Below, piece by piece: positions 16,621 through 23,635 of a stretch of 64,000 bases of DNA. The translations under genes were made by a program, and so were the position numbers. The first letter of the stretch is position 1. Every line of letters starts with the position of its first letter. This stretch comes from CAYMTR01 sp964393405 (GTDB lineage: Bacteria > Bacteroidota > Bacteroidia > Bacteroidales > Prolixibacteraceae), in NCBI GenBank assembly GCA_964393405.1, contig CAYMTR010000001.1, forward strand, positions 210,954 to 274,953, read 5' to 3'. The notes beneath the pieces are model-generated. The model made no database searches. It saw only the letters and a program-made list of their open reading frames with translations, and was not told the DNA's origin.

Positions 16621-17718
16621 ATGAATATACAACCTAAAGATATCAAAGAAGTACTCAGCACTGTTAATATGCCGGGGTCTAACAGTAACATTGTTGAACT
16701 AGACATGGTTCAGGAGATAAGAATTGAAGGCAAGAAAGTAAGCTTCACACTTGTATTTCAAAGATCCAACGACCCGAATATACCTAATGTTAAAGTTCAA
16801 TGTGTCCAAAGTCTTTTAAGGAAATATGGTAAAGGAATTGAAATAGCAGGAAATATTTCTGTGCGCTCTGTTCATGATATGCAAAGACCTGTACTTCCGG
16901 GGGTTAAGAATATTATAGCCGTAGCTTCAGGTAAGGGAGGGGTAGGAAAATCAACCGTTGCAGTAAATCTAGCTGTATCCCTTGCAAAGACAGGTGCTTC
17001 AGTCGGATTAATTGATGCCGATATCTTTGGACCTTCAATCCCAATCATGTTTGGTGAGAAGGATGCTAGACCCACAGGAGACAAAGTTGATGGACGTGAT
17101 GTAATCATTCCTATTGAAAAATACGGCGTAAAAATATTATCTATAGGGTTCTTCATTAATCAGGAAGACGCTTTAGTATGGCGCGGACCAATGGCATCCA
17201 ATGCCTTAAAACAACTTATTATTGATACAGACTGGGGCTCACTCGATTATTTACTCATTGACCTCCCTCCCGGAACAAGCGATATACATTTAACCCTGAT
17301 GCAAACGGTGCCCGTTACCGGGGCTGTAATAGTAACAACCCCTCAGGATGTTGCTTTAGCAGATGTAATTAAGGGAGTTAACATGTTCAAAAGCAAATCT
17401 ATAGATGTACCTGTGCTTGGAATAATAGAAAATATGTCGTGGTTTACACCGATTGAGTTGCCCGAAAACAAATATTATATCTTCGGGAAAGACGGAGGCA
17501 AGAAAATGGCCGAACAGGTTGGAGTAACTCTTTTAGGCCAGATACCTATAGTTCAGAGCATCAGGGAAGGTGGAGATAATGGAGAACCATCAGCGATTTC
17601 TGGAGATGAAATAAGCATAAAAGCATTTACAGACTTGTGCAACAATGTTATAGAAGCATTAGACATAAGAAACGAAGAAATTGCACCTACCGAAAAAATA
17701 AAGGTCACAAGAAAATAA
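16621..17718 (+). CDS. Mrp/NBP35-family Fe-S carrier ATPase (ApbC-like)
   Basis: The 365-residue protein joins an N-terminal MIP18/DUF59 domain (residues 1-85) to a deviant Walker A P-loop ATPase with GKGGVGKS at 104-111, DADIFGPSIP and LLIDLPPGTSDIH. This family carries Fe-S clusters to apoproteins in the cytoplasm. The usual CPxC cluster-binding pair after the ENMS motif is missing: the sequence runs ENMSWFTPIELPENKYYIFG. The same loss is, to my knowledge, common in Bacteroidota homologues. It is a single-gene unit between a divergent SDR gene and a long AT-rich gap. Confidence 0.93.
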   Translation: MNIQPKDIKEVLSTVNMPGSNSNIVELDMVQEIRIEGKKVSFTLVFQRSNDPNIPNVKVQCVQSLLRKYGKGIEIAGNISVRSVHDMQRPVLPGVKNIIAVASGKGGVGKSTVAVNLAVSLAKTGASVGLIDADIFGPSIPIMFGEKDARPTGDKVDGRDVIIPIEKYGVKILSIGFFINQEDALVWRGPMASNALKQLIIDTDWGSLDYLLIDLPPGTSDIHLTLMQTVPVTGAVIVTTPQDVALADVIKGVNMFKSKSIDVPVLGIIENMSWFTPIELPENKYYIFGKDGGKKMAEQVGVTLLGQIPIVQSIREGGDNGEPSAISGDEISIKAFTDLCNNVIEALDIRNEEIAPTEKIKVTRK

Positions 17719-17941
17719 AAAAATCATCTTAAGTGTTCATATTTTTTATGCCAAAAGACTTATAAAATAACAATTTTTAACTTTTTAAATAATAATTTCT
17801 TAAAAACCTTTACATTGTTATTAATAATCAATAGATTTGCTTGATTAGGATTTGTTTAGTACCAACATCTCACAATTTGTTTGCTACACATTTTCTAAAG
17901 AGTTAATTAATCCAATTATCATTTAATTTTTTTTTCATTTT

Positions 17942-18379
17942 ATGGATATTTTTGTAGCAAAGCTAAACGCTGACACAACAGCTGATCAAATCAAAGAATT
18001 ATTCAGCCAATATGGTAATGTCAGTTCTGTAAAACTTATTATGGATCGTGAAACAGGCATGTCAAAATGCTATGGTTTCGTAGAAATGGAAGATGAATCA
18101 GAAGGGTCTGCTTCTATTGAGCACCTTAATGATACAAATTTCATGGGCAATTACATCATTGTTAAAAAATCTGAACCCAGATCTGCAGAAAAACGTTCAT
18201 TCGGAAGACCTGGTGGTGGCGGCGGTGGAAATCGCAGACCGGATGGTAACCGTGGTGGTTTTGGGAATAGAACCGGCGGCGGCGGCGGTGGTTACAATCG
18301 CGACCGTGGTGGTGACCGCAATGACCGTGGTGGTGGTAGCAGGGATCACAGAAGAGGCGACTATAACAGATACGAATAA
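17942..18379 (+). CDS. RRM-domain RNA-binding protein with glycine/arginine-rich tail
   Basis: Residues 1-80 form one RNA recognition motif with RNP2 IFVAKL at 3-8 and RNP1 KCYGFVEM at about 41-48. The tail from about residue 85 is a low-complexity region of GGG, RGG and NRGG repeats, like eukaryotic glycine-rich and cyanobacterial Rbp proteins. Such proteins bind single-stranded RNA and are often cold-induced. The 223 bases before the start are AT-rich with no gene and could hold a long leader. A strong terminator follows. The role in this organism is inferred. Confidence 0.93.
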   Translation: MDIFVAKLNADTTADQIKELFSQYGNVSSVKLIMDRETGMSKCYGFVEMEDESEGSASIEHLNDTNFMGNYIIVKKSEPRSAEKRSFGRPGGGGGGNRRPDGNRGGFGNRTGGGGGGYNRDRGGDRNDRGGGSRDHRRGDYNRYE

Positions 18380-18386
18380 AGACTTC

Positions 18387-18420
18387 AAAAAGCAGGATAT
18401 AAAAATCCTGCTTTTTTTTT
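18387..18420 (+). terminator. Rho-independent terminator after the RRM gene
   Basis: Arms AAAAAGCAGGAT (18387-18398) and ATCCTGCTTTTT (18405-18416) form a perfect 12-bp stem with a 6-base loop and a T tract. Confidence 0.93.
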
Positions 18421-18496
18421 GCTTTCCCCATACTAACAATACCTTAACAAAAGGTACATATCAACCGTCGCGGCTTTTCAATATTTATATAATTCG

Positions 18497-18504
18497 TATC
18501 TTTG
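18497..18504 (+). promoter_or_regulatory. Bacteroidota-type -7 promoter element for pgk
   Basis: TATCTTTG fits TAnnTTTG exactly and lies 33 bases before the pgk ATG. A CTTTTCA about 22 bases upstream might serve as a weak -33 element. Confidence 0.5.
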
Positions 18505-18537
18505 GTACTCAATTCAAAACTTAAATATCTAAATAAG

Positions 18538-19731
18538 ATGCAAAAAATTGATACTTACGATTTCGCGGGTAAAAAAGCACTAATCCGTGTCGACTTTAAT
18601 GTACCCCTTAACGAAAACTTTGAAATCACTGATGATACTCGTATGAGGGCAGCTATTCCTACTATCAATAAAGTAATTGAAAAAGGAGGCTCCCCAATTA
18701 TCATGTCTCACCTTGGCCGTCCGAAAGATGGTCCTCAGGACAAATATTCACTTCGCCATCTTGTAGCCCACCTTTCTGCCTTGCTCAACGGTGCTACAGT
18801 AAAATTTGCAACCGACTGTATTGGTGAAGAAGCCAAAAAAGTTGCCGATACTTTGAAACCGGGTGAAGTATTAATGCTCGAAAACCTCAGGTTCTATAAA
18901 GAAGAAGAAAAAGGAGTAGAATCATTTGCAGGTCAGCTTGCAGAAATTGGCGACTGCTGGATTAACGATGCATTCGGAACAGCACACCGCGCCCATGCTT
19001 CTACAGCTGTCATAGCTAAGTTCTTCCCTAAAGACAAGATGTTTGGATACCTTATCGAAAGTGAACTCGACAGTCTTTGCAAAGTTATGGACTCACCTAA
19101 GAAACCTTTCACAGCTATCATGGGTGGAGCAAAAGTATCTTCAAAAATTACAATCATTGAAAACCTCCTCGACAAAGTTGACAACTTGATTTTAGGCGGT
19201 GGAATGACATTTACATTCATCAAAGCCCACGGCGGAAACATTGGCAGCTCGCTTGTTGAAGAAGATTATATTGAAACAGCATTAAACATTGAAAAAGCTG
19301 CTGCAGCTAAGGGAGTAAAGATCATCATGGCAAATGATGTTGTTGCTGCCGACGCCTTCTCAGCCGATGCAAACACCCAAATAGTTGAATCAGACAATAT
19401 CCCAGCCGGATGGATGGGACTTGATGCTGGTCCAAGAAGCATTGAAGAAATGAAGCATGTAATTGAGAATTCAGGTACAATCCTTTGGAATGGTCCGGTA
19501 GGAGTATTTGAATTTGAGAAATTTGAAGCAGGCTCAAAAGCTGTAGCAGAAGCTATTGTAGCTGCTACATCTAAAGGTGCATTCTCGCTAATTGGCGGTG
19601 GAGATTCAGTTGCATGTATTAACAAATTCGAACTTGCTGATGGAGTATCATATATTTCAACAGCCGGAGGTGCATTGCTTGAATACCTTGAAGGAAAAGT
19701 CCTTCCTGGAATTGCAGCCGTAAAAGAATAA
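18538..19731 (+). CDS. pgk: Phosphoglycerate kinase
   Basis: The 397-residue protein transfers the phosphate of 1,3-bisphosphoglycerate to ADP in glycolysis. Family signatures are RVDFNVPLNENFEITDDTR near the start, SHLGRP, the GGAKVSSKI segment, WNGPVGVFE and the C-terminal GGGDSVACINKF and STAGGALLEYLEG. I start at the ATG at 18538; a TTG at 18502 lies on the promoter element and is not credible. The gene stands alone between two terminators. Confidence 0.98.
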   Translation: MQKIDTYDFAGKKALIRVDFNVPLNENFEITDDTRMRAAIPTINKVIEKGGSPIIMSHLGRPKDGPQDKYSLRHLVAHLSALLNGATVKFATDCIGEEAKKVADTLKPGEVLMLENLRFYKEEEKGVESFAGQLAEIGDCWINDAFGTAHRAHASTAVIAKFFPKDKMFGYLIESELDSLCKVMDSPKKPFTAIMGGAKVSSKITIIENLLDKVDNLILGGGMTFTFIKAHGGNIGSSLVEEDYIETALNIEKAAAAKGVKIIMANDVVAADAFSADANTQIVESDNIPAGWMGLDAGPRSIEEMKHVIENSGTILWNGPVGVFEFEKFEAGSKAVAEAIVAATSKGAFSLIGGGDSVACINKFELADGVSYISTAGGALLEYLEGKVLPGIAAVKE

Positions 19732-19757
19732 CAATAATATCCATAATAGATTTTAAG

Positions 19758-19795
19758 AACCCGGGGCAGATCTTTGCTTCGGGTTTTTATTTTTA
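19758..19795 (+). terminator. Rho-independent terminator after pgk
   Basis: AACCCGGGGC (19758-19767) pairs with GCTTCGGGTT (19776-19785) using two G-U pairs, followed by a T-rich run. Confidence 0.8.
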
Positions 19796-19887
19796 ATACA
19801 ACAACTTATCAATTCTCAAATTTTTGAGAACACTTTCTCGTAAGTTATTCCAGAAACAAACATGAACCAAATAGGGAATTGAGCAAT

Positions 19888-19909
19888 ACCACATTCGTAC
19901 CACATTCGT
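19888..19909. repeat. Tandem duplication of an 11-mer
   Basis: ACCACATTCGT occurs twice back to back (19888-19898 and 19899-19909). The second copy runs into the left arm of the adjacent inverted repeat. Confidence 0.85.
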
Positions 19910-19940
19910 CCTTTCTCCCTTAATAAAGGGAGAAAGGACG
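19907..19940. repeat. Perfect 15-bp inverted repeat
   Basis: CGTCCTTTCTCCCTT (19907-19921) is the exact reverse complement of 19926-19940, with a 4-base loop AATA. There is no T tract after it, so it is not a standard terminator. It could be a mobile-element remnant or an interspersed hairpin. Confidence 0.88.
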
Positions 19941-19950
19941 GCTATGGTAG

Positions 19951-20082
19951 GGAGAAGGTAGCTTTTATATTCTAATCCATCATGAAGGATTATTCGGAAA
20001 TGGAGGAATAAAGTGCGGTGTTTACTTTTTGAGGATCAAGACTGAAAATAATGAGGTTGTTACAGAAAAGGTTGTGCTGTAG
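19951..20082 (+). pseudogene. Remnant of a T9SS C-terminal sorting domain
   Basis: The frame ending in TAG at 20080-20082 translates at its end to GVYFLRIKTENNEVVTEK followed by VVL. This is the last strand pair of a T9SS type A sorting domain (the GvYfvrv...tkKvv pattern). The frame upstream is closed by a TAG at 19948, and there is no start or cargo domain. The intact gene at 22711-23535 ends with the comparable GEVQTGKVVL. I read it as the scar of a deleted cargo gene. Confidence 0.75.
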
Positions 20083-20135
20083 GTAAAGTTTAAAATTGTG
20101 TTCCGGAACTTCTTTTTCTGTTTATTTGGTATTTT

Positions 20136-20170
20136 ATGTCGTTTAATGGTTAAATCATGTCGTTTAATGG
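20136..20170. promoter_or_regulatory. Pair of 14-bp direct repeats, 21 bp apart
   Basis: ATGTCGTTTAATGG occurs at 20136-20149 and 20157-20170, with starts separated by 21 bp, two helical turns. Position 130-165 bases before the T9SS cargo gene suggests a regulator binding on one DNA face. Confidence 0.5.
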
Positions 20171-20299
20171 CAAAAACGTGCAATTCAAACAATTTATGGC
20201 TGGGAGGCAACGAGTTATATTGTTTAAAAAGATTATTTTATATAATTTTATCAGTATTAAATAATCATAAAATAAAACCCTAATGAAAAAAATCAAAAC

Positions 20300-21232
20300 A
20301 TGTGGACAATTGCCACAAACAAACAAACAAACAAACAAACAAAGAGTAATTACTTTAAGTTGACAGCTCTCTTGTTACTGATGAACTATCCTATATTTTC
20401 TTTTAGCCAGGCAGTACAAATAGCTTCCGGAGGAAAATTAACTGCTAATTATGGTGTGGAAGTTATTGGAAGCTGCAGCAGTAACTCTTTCATACCGATT
20501 AGCTCTACTCAAAGTTCTGTTGGCACTTCCGGAAATCAGTTTCATGATATTTACGGAACAATACACTGGGCTGGTTCACTTATATTAAGTTCAGATAAAC
20601 GGTTAAAAGAAAATTTACGTTCAATTGAGAAACCTCTGGATAAAATACTGCAAATAGATGGCCTCAAATATGATTTCATTAGTACTGTACCTGACTCAAT
20701 GAAAGATGAAAAAGAAAAGGAAAAGAGAAAAAGGCTGGAAAAAGATAGATTGGGGTTTGTAGCACAAGACCTGCAGTCAATTTTACCAGAAGCAGTCTTT
20801 TATGACGATGGCGCAGATAAATATTACATAGACTACATTGCTGTAATCCCTGTTATTGTTGAAGCAATGAAAGAGCAGCAAGAGCAGATCGGATTGCTCG
20901 AAAGTGAAATTGAGTCGTTAAAGAGAAACAACAATGAAAAATCAGCTTTCATAAATAATGAAGACCCTCAGAATGCAACCCTAAACCAGAATATCCCAAA
21001 TCCCTTCAGTTCAAATACACTGATTGAAATGAATATACCTAAATCTGTTTCGAGAGCAGTACTTTACATCTACAATATGCAGGGGGAACAGATCAAGAAG
21101 ATTGCAGTAAATGAAAGGGGCAATACTTCAATAACTATTGAAGGTCACTCCCTTAAAGCGGGAATGTACCTTTACACCCTGATTGCTGACAGCAAGGAAA
21201 TTGACACCAAGAAGATGATACTTACTAAATGA
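20300..21232 (+). CDS. T9SS-sorted surface protein with Peptidase_S74 (endosialidase chaperone) domain
   Basis: Translation from the ATG at 20300 passes through the (CAAA)7 tract (NKQTNKQTK) into a signal peptide h-region (LTALLLLMNYPIFSFSQ). Residues 97-210 are a Peptidase_S74 intramolecular chaperone domain: SSDKRLKENLRSIEKPLDKI, LGFVAQDLQSILPEAV, YIDYIAVIPVIVEAMKEQQ, with the Ser-Asp cleavage site at 98-99 and a coiled coil. Residues 225-310 are a T9SS type A sorting domain (NIPNPFSSNTLIEMNIP, YIYNMQGEQIKKI, GMYLYTLIADSKEIDTKKMI). The better-looking ATG at 20283 is out of frame at the present repeat number, so expression may be phase variable. First gene of a four-gene group. Confidence 0.85.
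   Translation: MWTIATNKQTNKQTKSNYFKLTALLLLMNYPIFSFSQAVQIASGGKLTANYGVEVIGSCSSNSFIPISSTQSSVGTSGNQFHDIYGTIHWAGSLILSSDKRLKENLRSIEKPLDKILQIDGLKYDFISTVPDSMKDEKEKEKRKRLEKDRLGFVAQDLQSILPEAVFYDDGADKYYIDYIAVIPVIVEAMKEQQEQIGLLESEIESLKRNNNEKSAFINNEDPQNATLNQNIPNPFSSNTLIEMNIPKSVSRAVLYIYNMQGEQIKKIAVNERGNTSITIEGHSLKAGMYLYTLIADSKEIDTKKMILTK
20316..20343 (+). repeat. (CAAA)7 tetranucleotide tract inside the 5' coding end
   Basis: Seven exact CAAA units span 20316-20343. A unit change shifts frame by one, switching which upstream ATG (20283 or 20300) reads into the cargo gene. Confidence 0.97.
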
Positions 21233-21254
21233 AAACCCTTAATAGTATATCATC

Positions 21255-21920
21255 ATGCTCAAAAAAAGAAATATAACAAATTACATTTTAAGTTGTTATA
21301 ACTTAAAATTACTGATACTGATAATCTTTGTCCTTACTACTGTAAGTTCTTTTGGCCAGGAATCTGAAGAGTTGGTCATAGAACCAGAACAATCAATCGT
21401 AAGTGAAGGATTGACATCGCTGCTTGATATGATACCTGAAGGAAAAGAAACAAACTATGGATTTGAAAGCAGGTCCGATTATAGTAAAATAAAGGTTGGA
21501 GACCCAATGTACATTTACACGTTGCCTGAAGACTCTATAGTTGAACAAAAAGGGAATGTTAAAATAAAATTTGAGATTACAAATGAATGGTTTCTTCCTT
21601 TGTATGTGGACAATAAAATGATTTGTTTTCTTTTCTTAAAAAAGAAGGGCAACAAACAAGAGGTTGTCGGATTTGGTGCAAACTATCTGGCCAATGACCT
21701 TAATGATGAAGAAGAACTTCTAAAAAATAAAGAAGAAAAGAATGGGTTGCTTCTTATTCCTTCATTAGGGGGAAAGTTTCTTGTGAAAGGCAAGAAAGAT
21801 CTTGAGTTCTATCCTTTGGGGGTAACAAAATGCAAGTTTAAAACCAAAGAAGACAAATCCCTTAATAAAAAGGAGTTGTTTGAAATTACATTTTCTGAAC
21901 TTAAAAACAACAGGATATGA
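21255..21920 (+). CDS. Exported protein of unknown function in T9SS cargo group
   Basis: The 221-residue product has an unusually long basic N terminus before its signal h-region (LKLLILIIFVLTTVSSFGQ, cut near residue 35). The mature part is lysine- and glutamate-rich with beta-like segments (YSKIKVGDPMYIYTLPED, NEWFLPLYVDNKMICFLFL). No sorting domain is visible, so it probably stays periplasmic. It ends four bases inside the start of the papain-like protease gene, so the two are likely produced together; a role as its inhibitor or chaperone is only a guess. Confidence 0.7.
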   Translation: MLKKRNITNYILSCYNLKLLILIIFVLTTVSSFGQESEELVIEPEQSIVSEGLTSLLDMIPEGKETNYGFESRSDYSKIKVGDPMYIYTLPEDSIVEQKGNVKIKFEITNEWFLPLYVDNKMICFLFLKKKGNKQEVVGFGANYLANDLNDEEELLKNKEEKNGLLLIPSLGGKFLVKGKKDLEFYPLGVTKCKFKTKEDKSLNKKELFEITFSELKNNRI

Positions 21921-22699
21921 AGGCAATAATCAAATTAATATTCATTTTAACATTGTTAGTTACCGGCAGCAAATCATATAGCCAACAATGTGTATTAAAT
22001 ATGTCTGATGTTTTTTATAATCATGACTGTTCAATATGGTGCTGGGTACATACATCTCAAAATATTATTAATTATTACGGAGAAGCTTCGCCGGATGAAC
22101 TTGATATTGTTGAATGGCGCAGAACTAGCAGCCAAAATCATAATGATACTTCTTGCTATGATTTTCCTAAAAGTTGCTGTAAAACAGGAGATGCAGCAGA
22201 TGTTCTAAATTACTTAGTATATCCTAATTATAGTAGAATATTTACAAGTTATATTTCCGGCACAATAACTGGCGATCAATTATTTGATGAGTTTAATTAT
22301 AATAAACCTGTAATGATTTTTGTAGAAGGGCATGTATTTATAGCATACGGAATAGGTACTTCAAGATATTGGGTGCATATTATGGATGGAGGTTATGGTC
22401 AACAAATAAGAAGAATAAATGAAATCTATCCTGGAGGAAAACCCTGGTTAAGTACTCGTGTCATGAAACATTCTCCAAACTGGTCTTCCTATAATGTTAT
22501 CCGGGGAAGTTTTGAAATATCAAGATGCTTCTCTTCGCAAAATGGAATGAGAGTCAATGCTAGATTTCAAAAGTTTCCACTTCATCCTGATCAACATTTC
22601 ACATTATCAACTTATGGCACAGTTGAACTAAATGAAGGATTTGCTGTACATCCTGGTTGCTCATTAGATATATTTACTAACAATTCAAATTGTCCTTAA
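21917..22699 (+). CDS. Exported papain-like cysteine protease
   Basis: After a signal peptide (MKAIIKLIFILTLLVTGSKSYSQ) the protein shows a papain/C39-like active site: C42 in CSIWCWVHTSQNIINYYG, H139 in KPVMIFVEGHVFIAYGIG and D157 in HIMDGGYG, the order seen in AvrRpt2-type peptidases (PF12385). About ten cysteines in 260 residues suggest disulfides. The last 35 residues (YGTVELNEGFAVHPGCSLDIF) resemble the beta-repeat tail found in many Bacteroidota surface proteins (3-coathanger stack type) rather than a type A sorting domain. Probably acts in the periplasm or outside the cell; substrate unknown. Confidence 0.78.
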   Translation: MKAIIKLIFILTLLVTGSKSYSQQCVLNMSDVFYNHDCSIWCWVHTSQNIINYYGEASPDELDIVEWRRTSSQNHNDTSCYDFPKSCCKTGDAADVLNYLVYPNYSRIFTSYISGTITGDQLFDEFNYNKPVMIFVEGHVFIAYGIGTSRYWVHIMDGGYGQQIRRINEIYPGGKPWLSTRVMKHSPNWSSYNVIRGSFEISRCFSSQNGMRVNARFQKFPLHPDQHFTLSTYGTVELNEGFAVHPGCSLDIFTNNSNCP

Positions 22700-22710
22700 A
22701 TTATACTAAA

Positions 22711-23535
22711 ATGAAATACATCGTAACAATAACAATTTTCATAGTATTTATTACTAATGCATTTGCCCAATCCTTTGTAAAAGAAAACAAGATTTGGAGT
22801 GTTGCTACTTTCGATGAGGATCATAATTACATAAAAACTGAATACTACAAATTTGAAAATGACACAATAATCAATGGTTCTGAATCATACAAGAAAATTT
22901 TTATATCACGCGATCAAAAATCATGGTGGGAAGGGGGAGGTTTAATACGGGAAGATTCCGGAAATATTTATATAAATTCTTCTGCGGGTGAAAATATTAA
23001 GCAACTTTATACTTTTAATTTAGAAGTAGGTGATAAAGTATACCTGTACCCATCTGATCCTTTAAATGTTGACTCTGTTGTAGTAAAAAATATACTAGGG
23101 GTTGATAGAAAATATTTTTATATTTTCCCTGAAATAGTTTGGATTGAAGGTATTGGATCATTACAGGGACCACTTGAACCTTTTGGTGTGTTTCTAACCG
23201 GGGGATTTGAGGTTTTACTTTGTGTTCATGAAGATGGAGTCCTGATATATCAGAATCCTGATTATCCTGATTGTAAAGTCACAAGCAGTGTTGAATATAA
23301 CTCAAACAATAAAAAGCTAATAGAATTATTTCCTACTTCTGCAGGACTGCTAAGACTCTCTTTGTTGAACCGAAGTAAAGGGGAGCTATCATTATTCTCC
23401 ATGGAAGGCAAAAAGCTGTTAAATAGCAAAATTGTTGAAAGGGAAACGGAGATATGCGCTCCTGCTGAAGGTTTGATGCTTTTCAGGTTTGTCAATGAAA
23501 AGGGTGAGGTGCAGACGGGAAAAGTTGTGCTATAA
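22711..23535 (+). CDS. T9SS-sorted secreted protein
   Basis: I start at the ATG at 22711, which gives a signal peptide (MKYIVTITIFIVFITNAFAQ); a TTG at 22690 is worse. The N-terminal 190 residues follow a pattern frequent in Bacteroidota cargo proteins of unknown function (YYKFENDTIINGSESYKKI, REDSGNIYINS, LYTFNLEVGDKVYL). The last 75 residues are a type A sorting domain (LIELFPTSAGLLRLSLLN, SLFSMEGKKLLNSKI, LMLFRFVNEKGEVQTGKVVL). T9SS would carry it across the outer membrane and anchor or release it. It ends the group and precedes a terminator. Confidence 0.85.
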   Translation: MKYIVTITIFIVFITNAFAQSFVKENKIWSVATFDEDHNYIKTEYYKFENDTIINGSESYKKIFISRDQKSWWEGGGLIREDSGNIYINSSAGENIKQLYTFNLEVGDKVYLYPSDPLNVDSVVVKNILGVDRKYFYIFPEIVWIEGIGSLQGPLEPFGVFLTGGFEVLLCVHEDGVLIYQNPDYPDCKVTSSVEYNSNNKKLIELFPTSAGLLRLSLLNRSKGELSLFSMEGKKLLNSKIVERETEICAPAEGLMLFRFVNEKGEVQTGKVVL

Positions 23536-23548
23536 TTTTATATAAAAT

Positions 23549-23585
23549 AAAACCCGGAGTAGTAATTTGTTCCGGGTTTTTTTAT
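23549..23585 (+). terminator. Rho-independent terminator ending the T9SS cargo group
   Basis: AAAACCCGGA (23549-23558) and TCCGGGTTTT (23571-23580) form a 10-bp perfect stem with a T run after it. Confidence 0.92.
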
Positions 23586-23635
23586 TTGAATTTATGTTTA
23601 ATCTTTATTTGAATAGTAACTTAGCATGCCTTTTC

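Larger units (their letters stand above)
19796..20282. other. Gene-poor gap with repeats and a decayed sorting-domain remnant
   Basis: This stretch between pgk and the T9SS cargo genes has no intact gene. It contains a doubled 11-mer, a 15-bp inverted repeat, a remnant of a T9SS C-terminal domain and a pair of 14-bp direct repeats, each listed separately. The mixture suggests past insertion and deletion at the edge of the accessory island. Confidence 0.7.

Noticed and set aside
18162..18439. Long open frames on the minus strand and in other frames over the RRM gene tail
   Set aside because: They come from the repetitive glycine codons (GGT/GGC) read in other frames; composition is low-complexity and they lack start context.
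20098..20283. Open frame of 61 codons in the gap before the phase-variable gene
   Set aside because: It has no signal, no conserved pattern and overlaps the 14-bp direct repeats, so it is more likely non-coding.
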